Shown: positions 42,292 to 50,335 of the stretch, in pieces | Layout of the letters: each line of letters opens with the position of its first letter | How positions within the stretch are numbered: position 1 is the stretch's first letter | Source: Pythium myriotylum | Lineage: Eukaryota > Oomycota > Peronosporomycetes > Pythiales > Pythiaceae | Reading direction: 5' to 3' | Length of the DNA: 64,000 bases | Assembly: GCA_023091665.1 (NCBI GenBank) | Contig: JALJCQ010000015.1 | Location: 1,302,001 to 1,366,000, forward strand | Notes under the pieces: model-generated | The model's input: only the letters and a program-made list of their open reading frames with translations | Database searches by the model: none | Told to the model about the DNA's origin: nothing | Program-made: the position numbers and the translations under genes

Positions 42292-43965
42292 TTACTCCTC
42301 ATCGCTGCTGTCGTGGCCGTGCTCGGCATGATTGACGTCGTCTGGATCAACGACGTGGAGCGTGAACTCGTCGTTGAAGACAACAAACTCCCACTTGTCA
42401 TCGACTTCCAATCGTTCCACGATTGTGTTTTCCTCACTGGCAGCCTGATGCAGGAGCTCGACACATTGGACGAGTTTGAGAGTGCGTAGTTGCTCGACTG
42501 AACGTCCTGTGAGCTCCTGGAATTTGAGCAAGCGGAAATTCTGGATTTGTTTTCCAACACGAACTCCATCCGATGATTCGACTTCGTCAGCGTCCATGAT
42601 AGACGCGCCAAGCTCGGTGTCGCTCGTCATGCTCCGGCGATTCCAATTGGCCGAACTGATGCTAAGGAAGACATCGTCGATGACGAGCGCTTTGGTGTGA
42701 ACATACAAGTTGCGGGACTTCTTAGTTGTAAAGATGTGGAAGCGAGACGAGAAGCTTTTCTGAAGTGGTTGCGCCATCTCGAAGATGAGCTTTTCGTATC
42801 CGCCATACTTGGACTCGGTACTCACGCCAGGTCGTTGCACCACGACTATCACTTGAAGTGATGTATTGGCCTTCATCACCGTCTGAAGCGCGTCCATCAA
42901 CTGCGGCATGAAGAAGAAGTACTGGTCTTCAATGAAGATGTAGTTCTTCGCAAGCGCGATAGCTTTCATCCGAGCATGCATGACGCTAAGCTCACCGCGA
43001 GGGGCAATCTCAGGATACTTCCGAGCGGCACGATGAGGACTGAATGTGCGTGTAATTTGCACATAAAGAGAGCCATCCTTGGATGCAGGCGTAGCAAAAG
43101 TCTGGGTGGGTGGAGTTGGTATCGGTGCGTAGGTCTCTGGATTCTGAAAGTCAAGTAATTCCTCTTTCCAGCAGTTAGCTGGCCTGATACTTGAGTTCCA
43201 ACGAGCGGCAAATGTTGTTGCCACGTCTCGCGCCGCTGAGCCCTCCAAGCGGACGCTAGCGTCAACCCACCCGTCGTAGTTGCCCTTCCAACCGATTCGT
43301 TCCCTGGTTGCTTTCTGATCGTGTCCGAGTGTGTCCCATCGGTCGAGAGTGATGTCGATCCCACCCATGAATGCAACAAACGTGCCATTCAGCTTCTTGA
43401 TGATTACACCCTTCTGGTGATGAGATGAGACGTGGTGTGGGAGACGGTTGTCGAAGAGCATCAGAGCAGAACCTTTCGAACCGTGGGGATCGATCGAGTT
43501 CATCCAGTCGCGTGTAGAGATCACTTCTTTGCGCTGGAATAGATTCGCCCACACGAGTGCACGCACATGGACTCCGCGCTCACGGACAGCCCTCTCGACG
43601 ATAGACTGCAGCGTTGTGGTGTGTGGGGACTTATGAACAGGATCTAACGGGACCGTGTGGTTGAGGGACCAGCCTGAGATCCAGATGCTGGCCACGTTCG
43701 GGGCGTCCATGTCGCCTAGGAGAGACTTGAAATAGTGGTCAGTACTTGAGAAGATGGTAACGACTGCCCCCTTCGAAAAAACCGAGAGATTGGACCGCAG
43801 TTCGCCCCCTCGAGACGTAGTGATCTCATCTTGCGAGAGGAACCAGCTGCTCGGTACAGTCGTTGGTTGCTCTGGCTTCGGCACGGGTGTCGGCTCTCGT
43901 TGGTGAGAGTGATCGAGTCCATCAACACGAGGGGCGCCAGCGCAGCGGCTGAAGATGTTCCCCAT
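42292..43965 (-). CDS. Phospholipase D family protein with possible N-myristoylation signal
   Basis: Single exon, 557 residues. The ATG at 43965 is the first in the frame and gives MGNIFSRC: Gly2 with Ser6 fits N-myristoylation and Cys8 could be palmitoylated, so membrane anchoring is likely. Two HKD-type catalytic motifs are visible: SSHHQKGVIIKK with GGIDITLDRWD (about 180-205), and VHTKALVIDD with SSANWNRRS (about 421-440). Between them lie the usual FIEDQYFF and IVVVQRPG stretches. In the first motif the sequence is HxKx5 followed by Asn rather than the usual HxKx4D. PLDs hydrolyse or transphosphatidylate phospholipids. No PX/PH or C2 domain is present. The C-terminus is acidic (HGHDSSDEE). 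Confidence 0.9.
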   Translation of the reverse strand: MGNIFSRCAGAPRVDGLDHSHQREPTPVPKPEQPTTVPSSWFLSQDEITTSRGGELRSNLSVFSKGAVVTIFSSTDHYFKSLLGDMDAPNVASIWISGWSLNHTVPLDPVHKSPHTTTLQSIVERAVRERGVHVRALVWANLFQRKEVISTRDWMNSIDPHGSKGSALMLFDNRLPHHVSSHHQKGVIIKKLNGTFVAFMGGIDITLDRWDTLGHDQKATRERIGWKGNYDGWVDASVRLEGSAARDVATTFAARWNSSIRPANCWKEELLDFQNPETYAPIPTPPTQTFATPASKDGSLYVQITRTFSPHRAARKYPEIAPRGELSVMHARMKAIALAKNYIFIEDQYFFFMPQLMDALQTVMKANTSLQVIVVVQRPGVSTESKYGGYEKLIFEMAQPLQKSFSSRFHIFTTKKSRNLYVHTKALVIDDVFLSISSANWNRRSMTSDTELGASIMDADEVESSDGVRVGKQIQNFRLLKFQELTGRSVEQLRTLKLVQCVELLHQAASEENTIVERLEVDDKWEFVVFNDEFTLHVVDPDDVNHAEHGHDSSDEE

Positions 43966-44282
43966 CACGTCGTGTTTTCGACTATGCTGCCTAGTGGAGA
44001 ACCCTTCAGCCAGATAAGACGGCAAAACCTATAAATGGGTACTCCCGACAGTGAGAACAAATCCAGCAGGATCCCGGAAGTTGCTGTCAACGCGCCACTC
44101 GATTACAAGACCAGATCCGCGTAAGCAAGCAAGCCTGCTCTAACAACAGAGAGTCTGCCGAACGAGAATAATTCTATTCTGCCAGCCAGTGAAGCCGGCG
44201 GAAAACGCTAGTGATACCCGCAGGGAGTCAATAGCAACGGAAACCAAGAGAAGATGATTGGTACCCCATCACCGAACGCTGA
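43966..44282. other. Intergenic region, no gene seen
   Basis: 5' flank of the phospholipase D gene and 3' flank of DJ-1/PfpI copy 1. Confidence 0.5.
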
Positions 44283-45044
44283 CTACTTGAGGTCAATGAC
44301 ATACTCAAACGGATCGTTGTTCGAATCCGTGATTGGCACAGTCTCCAAGATACGAGCGAAAAAGTCAGCCGTCGCCTTCGTGTACTGGTTCTCGATGAAC
44401 GCGTGACCCATATCGAGACCCGCCGATATACCCGAGCTCGTCCAGTACTTGCCATCCACCACCCAACGAGCCTTGCGTACCCAGTTCACTTGCGGGTGTT
44501 TACCCGAGATCTCCTTGAATTTGGCCTTGTTAGTCGTCGCGTTGCGGCCGTCGATGAGACCAGTGGACGCGAGAATGTTGGCTCCCGTGCAAACCGAGAG
44601 AACGAAGGTGGACTGCTCGGCAGCGCGCTTGACGTAGCCGAGGAATTCCGCGTCGGCGACAACATCTGCGTCGCCTGGACCGCCAGGGATGACGAGCACA
44701 TCAAACTTCGTAGGCGCGTCCGCGTAAGCAGTACTCGAGTACAAAGGGACGAGGCTGTCGGGTTGGATGCGGCCCACACGGTTCGACACGGTCACGATAC
44801 GGACGGGTTTCTTGGCGAGTGGAAGGAACTCCAGGTAGGAGGATGGCCCGACGACGTCCAGAAGCGTGACCTTGTCGAAGATTACAACTCCGATGACGAG
44901 TTCGTCGTTCGAAACCTTCGGAAGATCAGTCGTCGGGACCGGACTGATCGGTGCAGTTGAGCAGTTACGGTTAGCTTCGACTGTGTTGGTCGTTGCGGAG
45001 ATGAACGCGGCAAGTGTGATCGCGAAGATTTGGATCAGCTTCAT
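44283..45044 (-). CDS. Secreted DJ-1/PfpI (isonitrile hydratase-like) protein 1
   Basis: Single exon, 253 residues from the ATG at 45044, which opens a signal peptide (MKLIQIFAITLAAFISATT). The DJ-1/PfpI fold is clear. FDKVTLLDVVGPSSYLE carries the acidic residue near the active site, VLVIPGGPGDADVV follows, and the nucleophile elbow SVCTGANILASTGLIDG holds the catalytic Cys (about residue 149). The pattern is that of the AraC-like/isonitrile-hydratase subgroup. A secretion signal is unusual for the superfamily. Bases 44281-44948 are identical by eye to 47172-47839 of copy 3, whereas the signal-peptide ends are unrelated. Confidence 0.92.
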   Translation of the reverse strand: MKLIQIFAITLAAFISATTNTVEANRNCSTAPISPVPTTDLPKVSNDELVIGVVIFDKVTLLDVVGPSSYLEFLPLAKKPVRIVTVSNRVGRIQPDSLVPLYSSTAYADAPTKFDVLVIPGGPGDADVVADAEFLGYVKRAAEQSTFVLSVCTGANILASTGLIDGRNATTNKAKFKEISGKHPQVNWVRKARWVVDGKYWTSSGISAGLDMGHAFIENQYTKATADFFARILETVPITDSNNDPFEYVIDLK

Positions 45045-45090
45045 TGTTACCACTCAGATAGTATCCGCTAGTGGCTTGGAGTGGAAGGCG

Positions 45091-45107
45091 CAAGTTGTGG
45101 AATGTGA
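45091..45107 (-). promoter_or_regulatory. Inr+FPR-like core promoter of DJ-1/PfpI protein 1
   Basis: The minus strand reads TCACATTCCACAACTTG, about 47-63 bp before the start. It is close to the consensus with one extra base in the Inr. Confidence 0.5.
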
Positions 45108-45443
45108 AGTCGATGGTCTTTGTGTTGTACCGCTGCCTAGCAAAGATTTGGATGTTGTGTGATCAAAGCAGTCTCCCAGAGAGCCCAGGACTACAGTGAC
45201 TACTGTACTGCCATTCGTCCAAAGTGACTTGATATCAGTAAAGGCACGTGTGGGGTTGTCGTTTGTCCTAGTTGCTGATTTTGGATCTGCATGATCGAAG
45301 GATCAAAGTCAGTGGTGAAAAGGCCATAGAATTTTATCGTACTAGTCTACATTAGCGTTGTGTCGCCTATTACAACTAACTACTACTAACAATACCGTTT
45401 TCCCGGTTCATGTGGTCTCGCCAGCCGAGTGGATGGGCGGTCG

Positions 45444-45742
45444 CGAAATGATCTTGTTGATCGCGTCAACCACAGCACGGAGCAGTTAACCGAGAGTCGT
45501 CAAGCCAAGTCAACAATTGTTTCGCTCTAAGTTATCGTATCGTATGTTCGTGCTAATCATCTCCATTATTGTCGACATCCTGTTCTTTCTTGACGCGAAG
45601 CAGCCACGCTTCTACTTGCGAGCATCTGGATAAACGCGGGAGGACTATCGTTCCGTCCACACCGGTCAACACTCGAAAACTCCTATAATCGGCGGATGAC
45701 GAAAGAAGCGCATGGTTGAAGACGATCAGCAAGATCATTTCG
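45444..45742. mobile_element. MITE-like element A with 26-27 bp terminal inverted repeats
   Basis: The left end CGAAATGATCTTGTTGATCG is matched in inverted form by GATCAGCAAGATCATTTCG at the right end. The complementarity continues inward to TCAA/TTGA. The element is 299 bp long with no coding capacity. The same terminal sequence recurs at 48.4 and 49.1 kb. It lies in the intergenic region between DJ-1/PfpI copies 1 and 2. Confidence 0.55.
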
Positions 45743-45847
45743 AGAAGCCTGCCACATCAGAACAGATTTATTACGTTGAGGATTACCGAGTGAGTGTTCA
45801 CGTTGAGAGAATAGTACCTGAGAGGACCTGCTCTTTACCAAATTTGC

Positions 45848-45849
<2 letters not shown>

Positions 45850-45876
<27 letters not shown>
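45850..45876. repeat. Homopolymer run of 27 G
   Basis: Uninterrupted G run about 72 bp before the start codon of DJ-1/PfpI copy 2. Its true length is uncertain because such runs are hard to sequence. It could form a G-quadruplex. Confidence 0.8.
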
Positions 45877-45879
<3 letters not shown>

Positions 45880-45948
45880 ACTCATTGGCGATGTGCTGTG
45901 ATGGCCATTTGAAAAGTCTTCCGGCCAAGCCCACCTCCAAGTACCACC

Positions 45949-46701
45949 ATGAATATGCGTCGCATCTTTCGAAGTCTCGGAGTGACTGCGATCGCTTACA
46001 TCGCGCTGTTGGCACCATCCGCATCTCCCCAGCCGTCACCACTCAGGGAGACAAGTCCGTCTCCATCACCTGCGAAGCTACAAATCGGCATCGTGGTCTT
46101 CGACAATCTCACTCTACTTGACGTTGTCGGTCCGAGTTCGTACCTCGAGCTATTGTCTCGCATCCAACACCCAGTGAACTTCGTCACCGTTGGGAAGCAG
46201 ATTGGTCGGGTTCAGCCAGACGAGATGGTACCACTATACGCTACAGCAGCGTACGCTGAAGCCCCTGCCCAATTTGATGTGCTAGTCATTCCAGGAGGCC
46301 CTGGAAACTCGGACGTCGTCGCCGACGCAGAATTTTTGTCCTACGTCAAGCGTGCCGCCGAGCAGTCCACCTTCGTTCTCTCGGTTTGCACGGGAGCCAA
46401 CATTCTCGCGTCCACTGGTCTCATCGACGGCCGCAACGCGACGACCAACAAGGCAAGATTCAAGGAGATCTCGGGTAAACACCCGCAAGTGAACTGGGTA
46501 CGCAAGGCTCGTTGGGTGGTGGATGGCAAGTACTGGACGAGCTCGGGTATATCGGCGGGTCTCGATATGGGTCACGCGTTCATCGAGAACCAGTACGGAA
46601 GAGCTGCTGCCGACCAGCTTGCTCGAACGCTTGAAACCGTCCCCATCGATGATTCGTCCAACGATCCGTTCGAGTATGTGATTAATCTAAAGGGACTGTA
46701 G
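45949..46701 (+). CDS. Secreted DJ-1/PfpI (isonitrile hydratase-like) protein 2
   Basis: Single exon, 250 residues; signal peptide MNMRRIFRSLGVTAIAYIAL followed by a Pro/Ser-rich spacer. The DJ-1/PfpI core has FDNLTLLDVVGPSSYLE, VLVIPGGPGNSDVV and the nucleophile elbow SVCTGANILAST. The middle of the gene (about 46330-46595) is almost identical in DNA to the minus-strand copies 1 and 3, while both flanks are only paralogue-level similar. That points to gene conversion between inverted copies. The protein is expected to be extracellular; the substrate is unknown. Confidence 0.92.
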   Translation: MNMRRIFRSLGVTAIAYIALLAPSASPQPSPLRETSPSPSPAKLQIGIVVFDNLTLLDVVGPSSYLELLSRIQHPVNFVTVGKQIGRVQPDEMVPLYATAAYAEAPAQFDVLVIPGGPGNSDVVADAEFLSYVKRAAEQSTFVLSVCTGANILASTGLIDGRNATTNKARFKEISGKHPQVNWVRKARWVVDGKYWTSSGISAGLDMGHAFIENQYGRAAADQLARTLETVPIDDSSNDPFEYVINLKGL

Positions 46702-47173
46702 GCAGCCTCCCCAGAAGGGAGTGGGATATAATCCATGGGCCTACGGACAATATCAAGGTGAGTCAGGGTAGGGGCTTATCGCGAGTTCAGACGAAAGTAA
46801 TCGATTCCAAACCACCACTTGTCGACCACCTCTTTTCGGACGATGCTGCAATTGTCGTTATCTCACCACCTGTAATCGGACGAGGATGTTTGGAGTCGGC
46901 CTGTATTTCTGTCCGTCTAGATCGAAAGGGATTGTGGCGCGCAAATCCGCTAATCAATGCTCAAAGCCGCACGAAATTCTACTGACACAATCAGTCGCCC
47001 ACAGTCCAAATGTCTTCACATAGACAACAATCACCTCCACGTAGTGGACTTACAAGGTAGAGTTGTATCGAGAACAGCAGAGAATACGCCATTGAATATA
47101 CCCTTATTAGCTCTCCAAGATGAACCCTTTGAAAAATTCCTACAACACTGAGGAAATCGAGGTCGGCTCGAGA
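46702..47173. other. Convergent intergenic region, no gene seen
   Basis: 3' flanks of DJ-1/PfpI copies 2 and 3. Confidence 0.5.
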
Positions 47174-47929
47174 CTACTTGAGGTCAATGACATACTCAAA
47201 CGGATCGTTGTTCGAATCCGTGATTGGCACAGTCTCCAAGATACGAGCGAAAAAGTCAGCCGTCGCCTTCGTGTACTGGTTCTCGATGAACGCGTGACCC
47301 ATATCGAGACCCGCCGATATACCCGAGCTCGTCCAGTACTTGCCATCCACCACCCAACGAGCCTTGCGTACCCAGTTCACTTGCGGGTGTTTACCCGAGA
47401 TCTCCTTGAATTTGGCCTTGTTAGTCGTCGCGTTGCGGCCGTCGATGAGACCAGTGGACGCGAGAATGTTGGCTCCCGTGCAAACCGAGAGAACGAAGGT
47501 GGACTGCTCGGCAGCGCGCTTGACGTAGCCGAGGAATTCCGCGTCGGCGACAACATCTGCGTCGCCTGGACCGCCAGGGATGACGAGCACATCAAACTTC
47601 GTAGGCGCGTCCGCGTAAGCAGTACTCGAGTACAAAGGGACGAGGCTGTCGGGTTGGATGCGGCCCACACGGTTCGACACGGTCACGATACGGACGGGTT
47701 TCTTGGCGAGTGGAAGGAACTCCAGGTAGGAGGATGGCCCGACGACGTCCAGAAGCGTGACCTTGTCGAAGATTACAACTCCGATGACGAGTTCGTCGTT
47801 CGAAACCTTCGGAAGATCAGTCGTCGGGACCGGACTGATGGGCAAAACAAGTGAATCGTTGGTTTCAGCTGTAACCGTCGAAGACAGCAGTGCCACAATG
47901 GCAATAGCGATAGTGCAGAAAATTCTCAT
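47174..47929 (-). CDS. Secreted DJ-1/PfpI (isonitrile hydratase-like) protein 3
   Basis: Single exon, 251 residues from the ATG at 47929 (signal peptide MRIFCTIAIAIVALLSSTVT). The open frame continues upstream without changing the choice, because the promoter-like element at 47965-47980 lies in that extension. From LPISPVPTTDLPKV to the stop the protein is identical to copy 1. The 668-bp identical block begins 2 bp beyond the stop codon and ends just after the signal peptide, so catalytic domains have been homogenised while signal peptides differ. All active-site features are present. Confidence 0.92.
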   Translation of the reverse strand: MRIFCTIAIAIVALLSSTVTAETNDSLVLPISPVPTTDLPKVSNDELVIGVVIFDKVTLLDVVGPSSYLEFLPLAKKPVRIVTVSNRVGRIQPDSLVPLYSSTAYADAPTKFDVLVIPGGPGDADVVADAEFLGYVKRAAEQSTFVLSVCTGANILASTGLIDGRNATTNKAKFKEISGKHPQVNWVRKARWVVDGKYWTSSGISAGLDMGHAFIENQYTKATADFFARILETVPITDSNNDPFEYVIDLK

Positions 47930-47964
47930 GACGAGTGTTTCTTTCCGTGCCTGAGTGCGTTGAA

Positions 47965-47980
47965 GAGAATTGGAGAATGG
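47965..47980 (-). promoter_or_regulatory. Inr+FPR-like core promoter of DJ-1/PfpI protein 3
   Basis: The minus strand reads CCATTCTCCAATTCTC, about 36-51 bp before the ATG. It is similar to the elements of the other secreted-protein genes, with one mismatch in TCA. Confidence 0.5.
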
Positions 47981-48311
47981 TTTTGGCTCACGAAATCCGC
48001 TCCTGAGCTTCAAGTACTGGGTTGCTGGTAGTAGCATTGAAGTCTAGCCGTGATGCTCTGTTGGTTCGTCGTGGAAACGTCGGGATTTCCTGCTTGATCG
48101 TATCCGGTTTGCAGTTGGTCGTCTATGCACAATCTTTTTCTTGCGGCTGGCGTTGCACTTCAGTGATCACATAACTGTAGTTCTCATGTCGTTTGCGATT
48201 ATGCGGCATTTATCTACTACCTACCAAGAAACAGCGAAGCGTGGTTTGACGTAGAAGTGCCAAAGTATTGTCGAATTGTTGCGACAACAACTGGATGCAA
48301 TGCGAAAAGGT

Positions 48312-48354
48312 GTGACCCGTAATCGTTGTAGACTCTGGAGCGATTACGGGTCAC
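48312..48354. repeat. Perfect 14-bp inverted repeat (hairpin)
   Basis: GTGACCCGTAATCG, a 15-nt loop, then its exact reverse complement. It lies immediately before the longer inverted repeat at 48364-48453. Confidence 0.85.
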
Positions 48355-48363
48355 CTATTTTCA

Positions 48364-48453
48364 ATCAGCAAGATCATTGCAGCTGTCTTTTGTCTTCTGC
48401 TGTTGTAAACTTGACAGGAGAAGACAAAAGACGGCCGCAACGATCTTGCTGAT
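48364..48453. repeat. 35-bp inverted repeat containing the MITE-like end sequence
   Basis: Left arm 48364-48398 and right arm 48419-48453 are complementary at 32 of 35 positions, with a 20-nt loop. The outer part of each arm is ATCAGCAAGATC.TTGC, the same sequence that ends elements A and B, but pointing the other way. The three mismatches are all transitions. Confidence 0.8.
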
Positions 48454-49068
48454 CGATTCAGCCCCAACGAACTCCAACTATCAGTGAATGGCTTGACTAC
48501 ATGCGAAGTTCAACCTACTTGGTTTATCCAAAAGGAATCCAAATTAGCTTGGATGAGGATAATCAATATCAGGTATGTGTTTAATACTACTCGATTCAAC
48601 CTAAGATTCCTGGTTCTTCGGGTTTGTTTAGAAGACAGGCCTTGTCTCCTCCAAAGTGTAGAATCGAGGACACTTCGACTTGCGGTGCTGTAGTGTTTCT
48701 CTACGGTTCGAGTCAGATCCTTCGAATGCGAACTCTACCCCATAGCATACTGCTTCCATTTCAGTGTCTTCACTGCTCAATCTTCTCGATAAAGCAGAGG
48801 AGCGATGAGAGCAACAGATTCGAAAACCTCGTTGACCGGCACGAATCTGATCAAGTGTTAGACTGGCCCAGGCCATCGTCGACGTAGTTCTCACACTTGT
48901 CGAGAGAGCTACATTCAAGATATCTGAGTACTAGATATTCGGATACCATCCCTTTCATACAGTGGAATTGGACCCAGCAAAGTTAGCTGGGTCCAACTCA
49001 GCTGTGTTTAAAGGTGTGTTAGCTCCTAGTTTATCGACTTCTAGAGCCAGGTTGTCAACCTGACACTG

Positions 49069-49205
49069 GCGATGATCTTGCTGATCGGACTCAACGCAAT
49101 TGTCATTGGCAAGCACTACTACGTGGGTTGTAGTAATAGCTCTCAGTGACAGCTGTATTTAGTACTGTACTATAATTCATTGAGGTCAATCAGCAAGATC
49201 ATTGC
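49069..49205. mobile_element. MITE-like element B with 26-bp terminal inverted repeats
   Basis: Left end GCGATGATCTTGCTGATCGG..TCAA; the right end is the inverse (TTGA..TCAATCAGCAAGATCATTGC). 137 bp, non-coding. It shares its ends with element A and with the hairpin at 48364-48453. Confidence 0.55.
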
Positions 49206-49459
49206 AGTAAGTCGACAATTGCATTGTAGGAGATAAAATGGACAACGCTTCGCACGTCTTTGTTGCACGTCAGAACTGCTCAGTCAATCGCAAGGATATG
49301 GTATGGTTTCTCCCACCATGCTAGTGGACTGGATCTTCACCTTCATCGGTTTGTCCGACGAAACTCCCGAGCTATCCCTTCTACTGCGCATTTGGCTCTC
49401 TGATGAGCTCACTCGTACTCCTTATTTTCCTTTTCGCCGTCACAAGACCAACTAACAAG

Positions 49460-50200
49460 ATGAAGCTACTCCGCCTCTTTGCTCTCACCATCGCCGCCTT
49501 GGTCTCGTCTCCTCTCGTGCGCCCTATCACTGGTCAATGCGCCGCGAATCCGCCCGCCACCCCGACCAACAGCTCTTCGGAGTTGGTCGTTGGTGTCGTC
49601 ATTTACGACAAGACTGAAGTGCTCGACGTGGTGGGACCAACCTCCTACCTCGAACTGCTACCAATTGTTCAGCAACCGGTCCGTATCGTCACGGTATCGA
49701 GCCGCGTCGGGCACATCCAGCCGCCAGGACTAGTTCCACTGTATTCATTCTCCGCCTATGCCGACGCCCCCACTAAGTTCGACGTTCTCGTCATCCCTGG
49801 CGGTCCAGGCGATAGTGACGTTGCCGCTGACAAGCCATTCGTCGATTACGTCAAGTGTGCTGCAGAACAGTCGACATTCGTGCTCTCCGTGTGCACGGGA
49901 GCCAACATCCTTGCGTCCACTGGTCTCATCGACGGCCGTAACGCGACGACCAACAAACAGAAGTTCAAGGAGATCTCAGGTAAGCACCCACACGTGAACT
50001 GGGTGCGTAAAGCGCGTTGGGTGGTGGATGGCAAGTACTGGACGAGCTCGGGTATCTCGGCGGGTCTCGACATGGGCCACGCTTTCATTGTTGACCAGTA
50101 TGGACAAAAGACCGCTGACATGTTCGCTCAGATTCTCGAGATTGTGCCAATTACCGATTCGACTAACGACCCCTTCGAGTACGTGGTGGACAGTGCCTGA
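49460..50200 (+). CDS. Secreted DJ-1/PfpI (isonitrile hydratase-like) protein 4
   Basis: Single exon, 246 residues from the ATG at 49460 (signal peptide MKLLRLFALTIAALVSSPLV). An upstream in-frame ATG at 49403 would give a second hydrophobic stretch before it and is less likely. The core motifs YDKTEVLDVVGPTSYLE, VLVIPGGPGDSDVA and SVCTGANILAST are intact. It differs from copies 1-3 at many positions, but the segment from the nucleophile elbow to DMGHAFI is again much more alike in DNA than the rest. It is expected to be extracellular; the substrate is unknown. Confidence 0.92.
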   Translation: MKLLRLFALTIAALVSSPLVRPITGQCAANPPATPTNSSSELVVGVVIYDKTEVLDVVGPTSYLELLPIVQQPVRIVTVSSRVGHIQPPGLVPLYSFSAYADAPTKFDVLVIPGGPGDSDVAADKPFVDYVKCAAEQSTFVLSVCTGANILASTGLIDGRNATTNKQKFKEISGKHPHVNWVRKARWVVDGKYWTSSGISAGLDMGHAFIVDQYGQKTADMFAQILEIVPITDSTNDPFEYVVDSA

Positions 50201-50335
50201 GGATTCCATGCGCTTCCTTCGTGTGTTTTCACCAATAAACTCGGTATGAGCTCACCTGGTGCTGTCTCGTGTATCGGGCTACTCGTCGGGAGGGTGTCAA
50301 ATAAACATGGTTCGAAGTTTTGATTCTACCTTTCT

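Larger units (their letters stand above)
45045..45948. other. Divergent intergenic region between DJ-1/PfpI copies 1 and 2
   Basis: It holds the promoter of copy 1, MITE-like element A (45444-45742) and a 27-base G run. No further gene seen. Confidence 0.6.
47930..49459. other. Intergenic region rich in inverted repeats
   Basis: It carries the promoter of DJ-1/PfpI copy 3, two hairpins and element B. A plus-strand frame at 48484-48693 and others nearby are short and not protein-like. Confidence 0.6.

Noticed and set aside
48700..48730. Sequence resembling a tRNA B box (GGTTCGAGTC)
   Set aside because: No matching A box or cloverleaf arms could be drawn around it.
50208..50243. Extra first exon for the coiled-coil gene (MRFLRVFSPINS)
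   Set aside because: It can splice in frame to 50357, but it would begin 8 bp after the stop of DJ-1/PfpI copy 4; kept only as an alternative.
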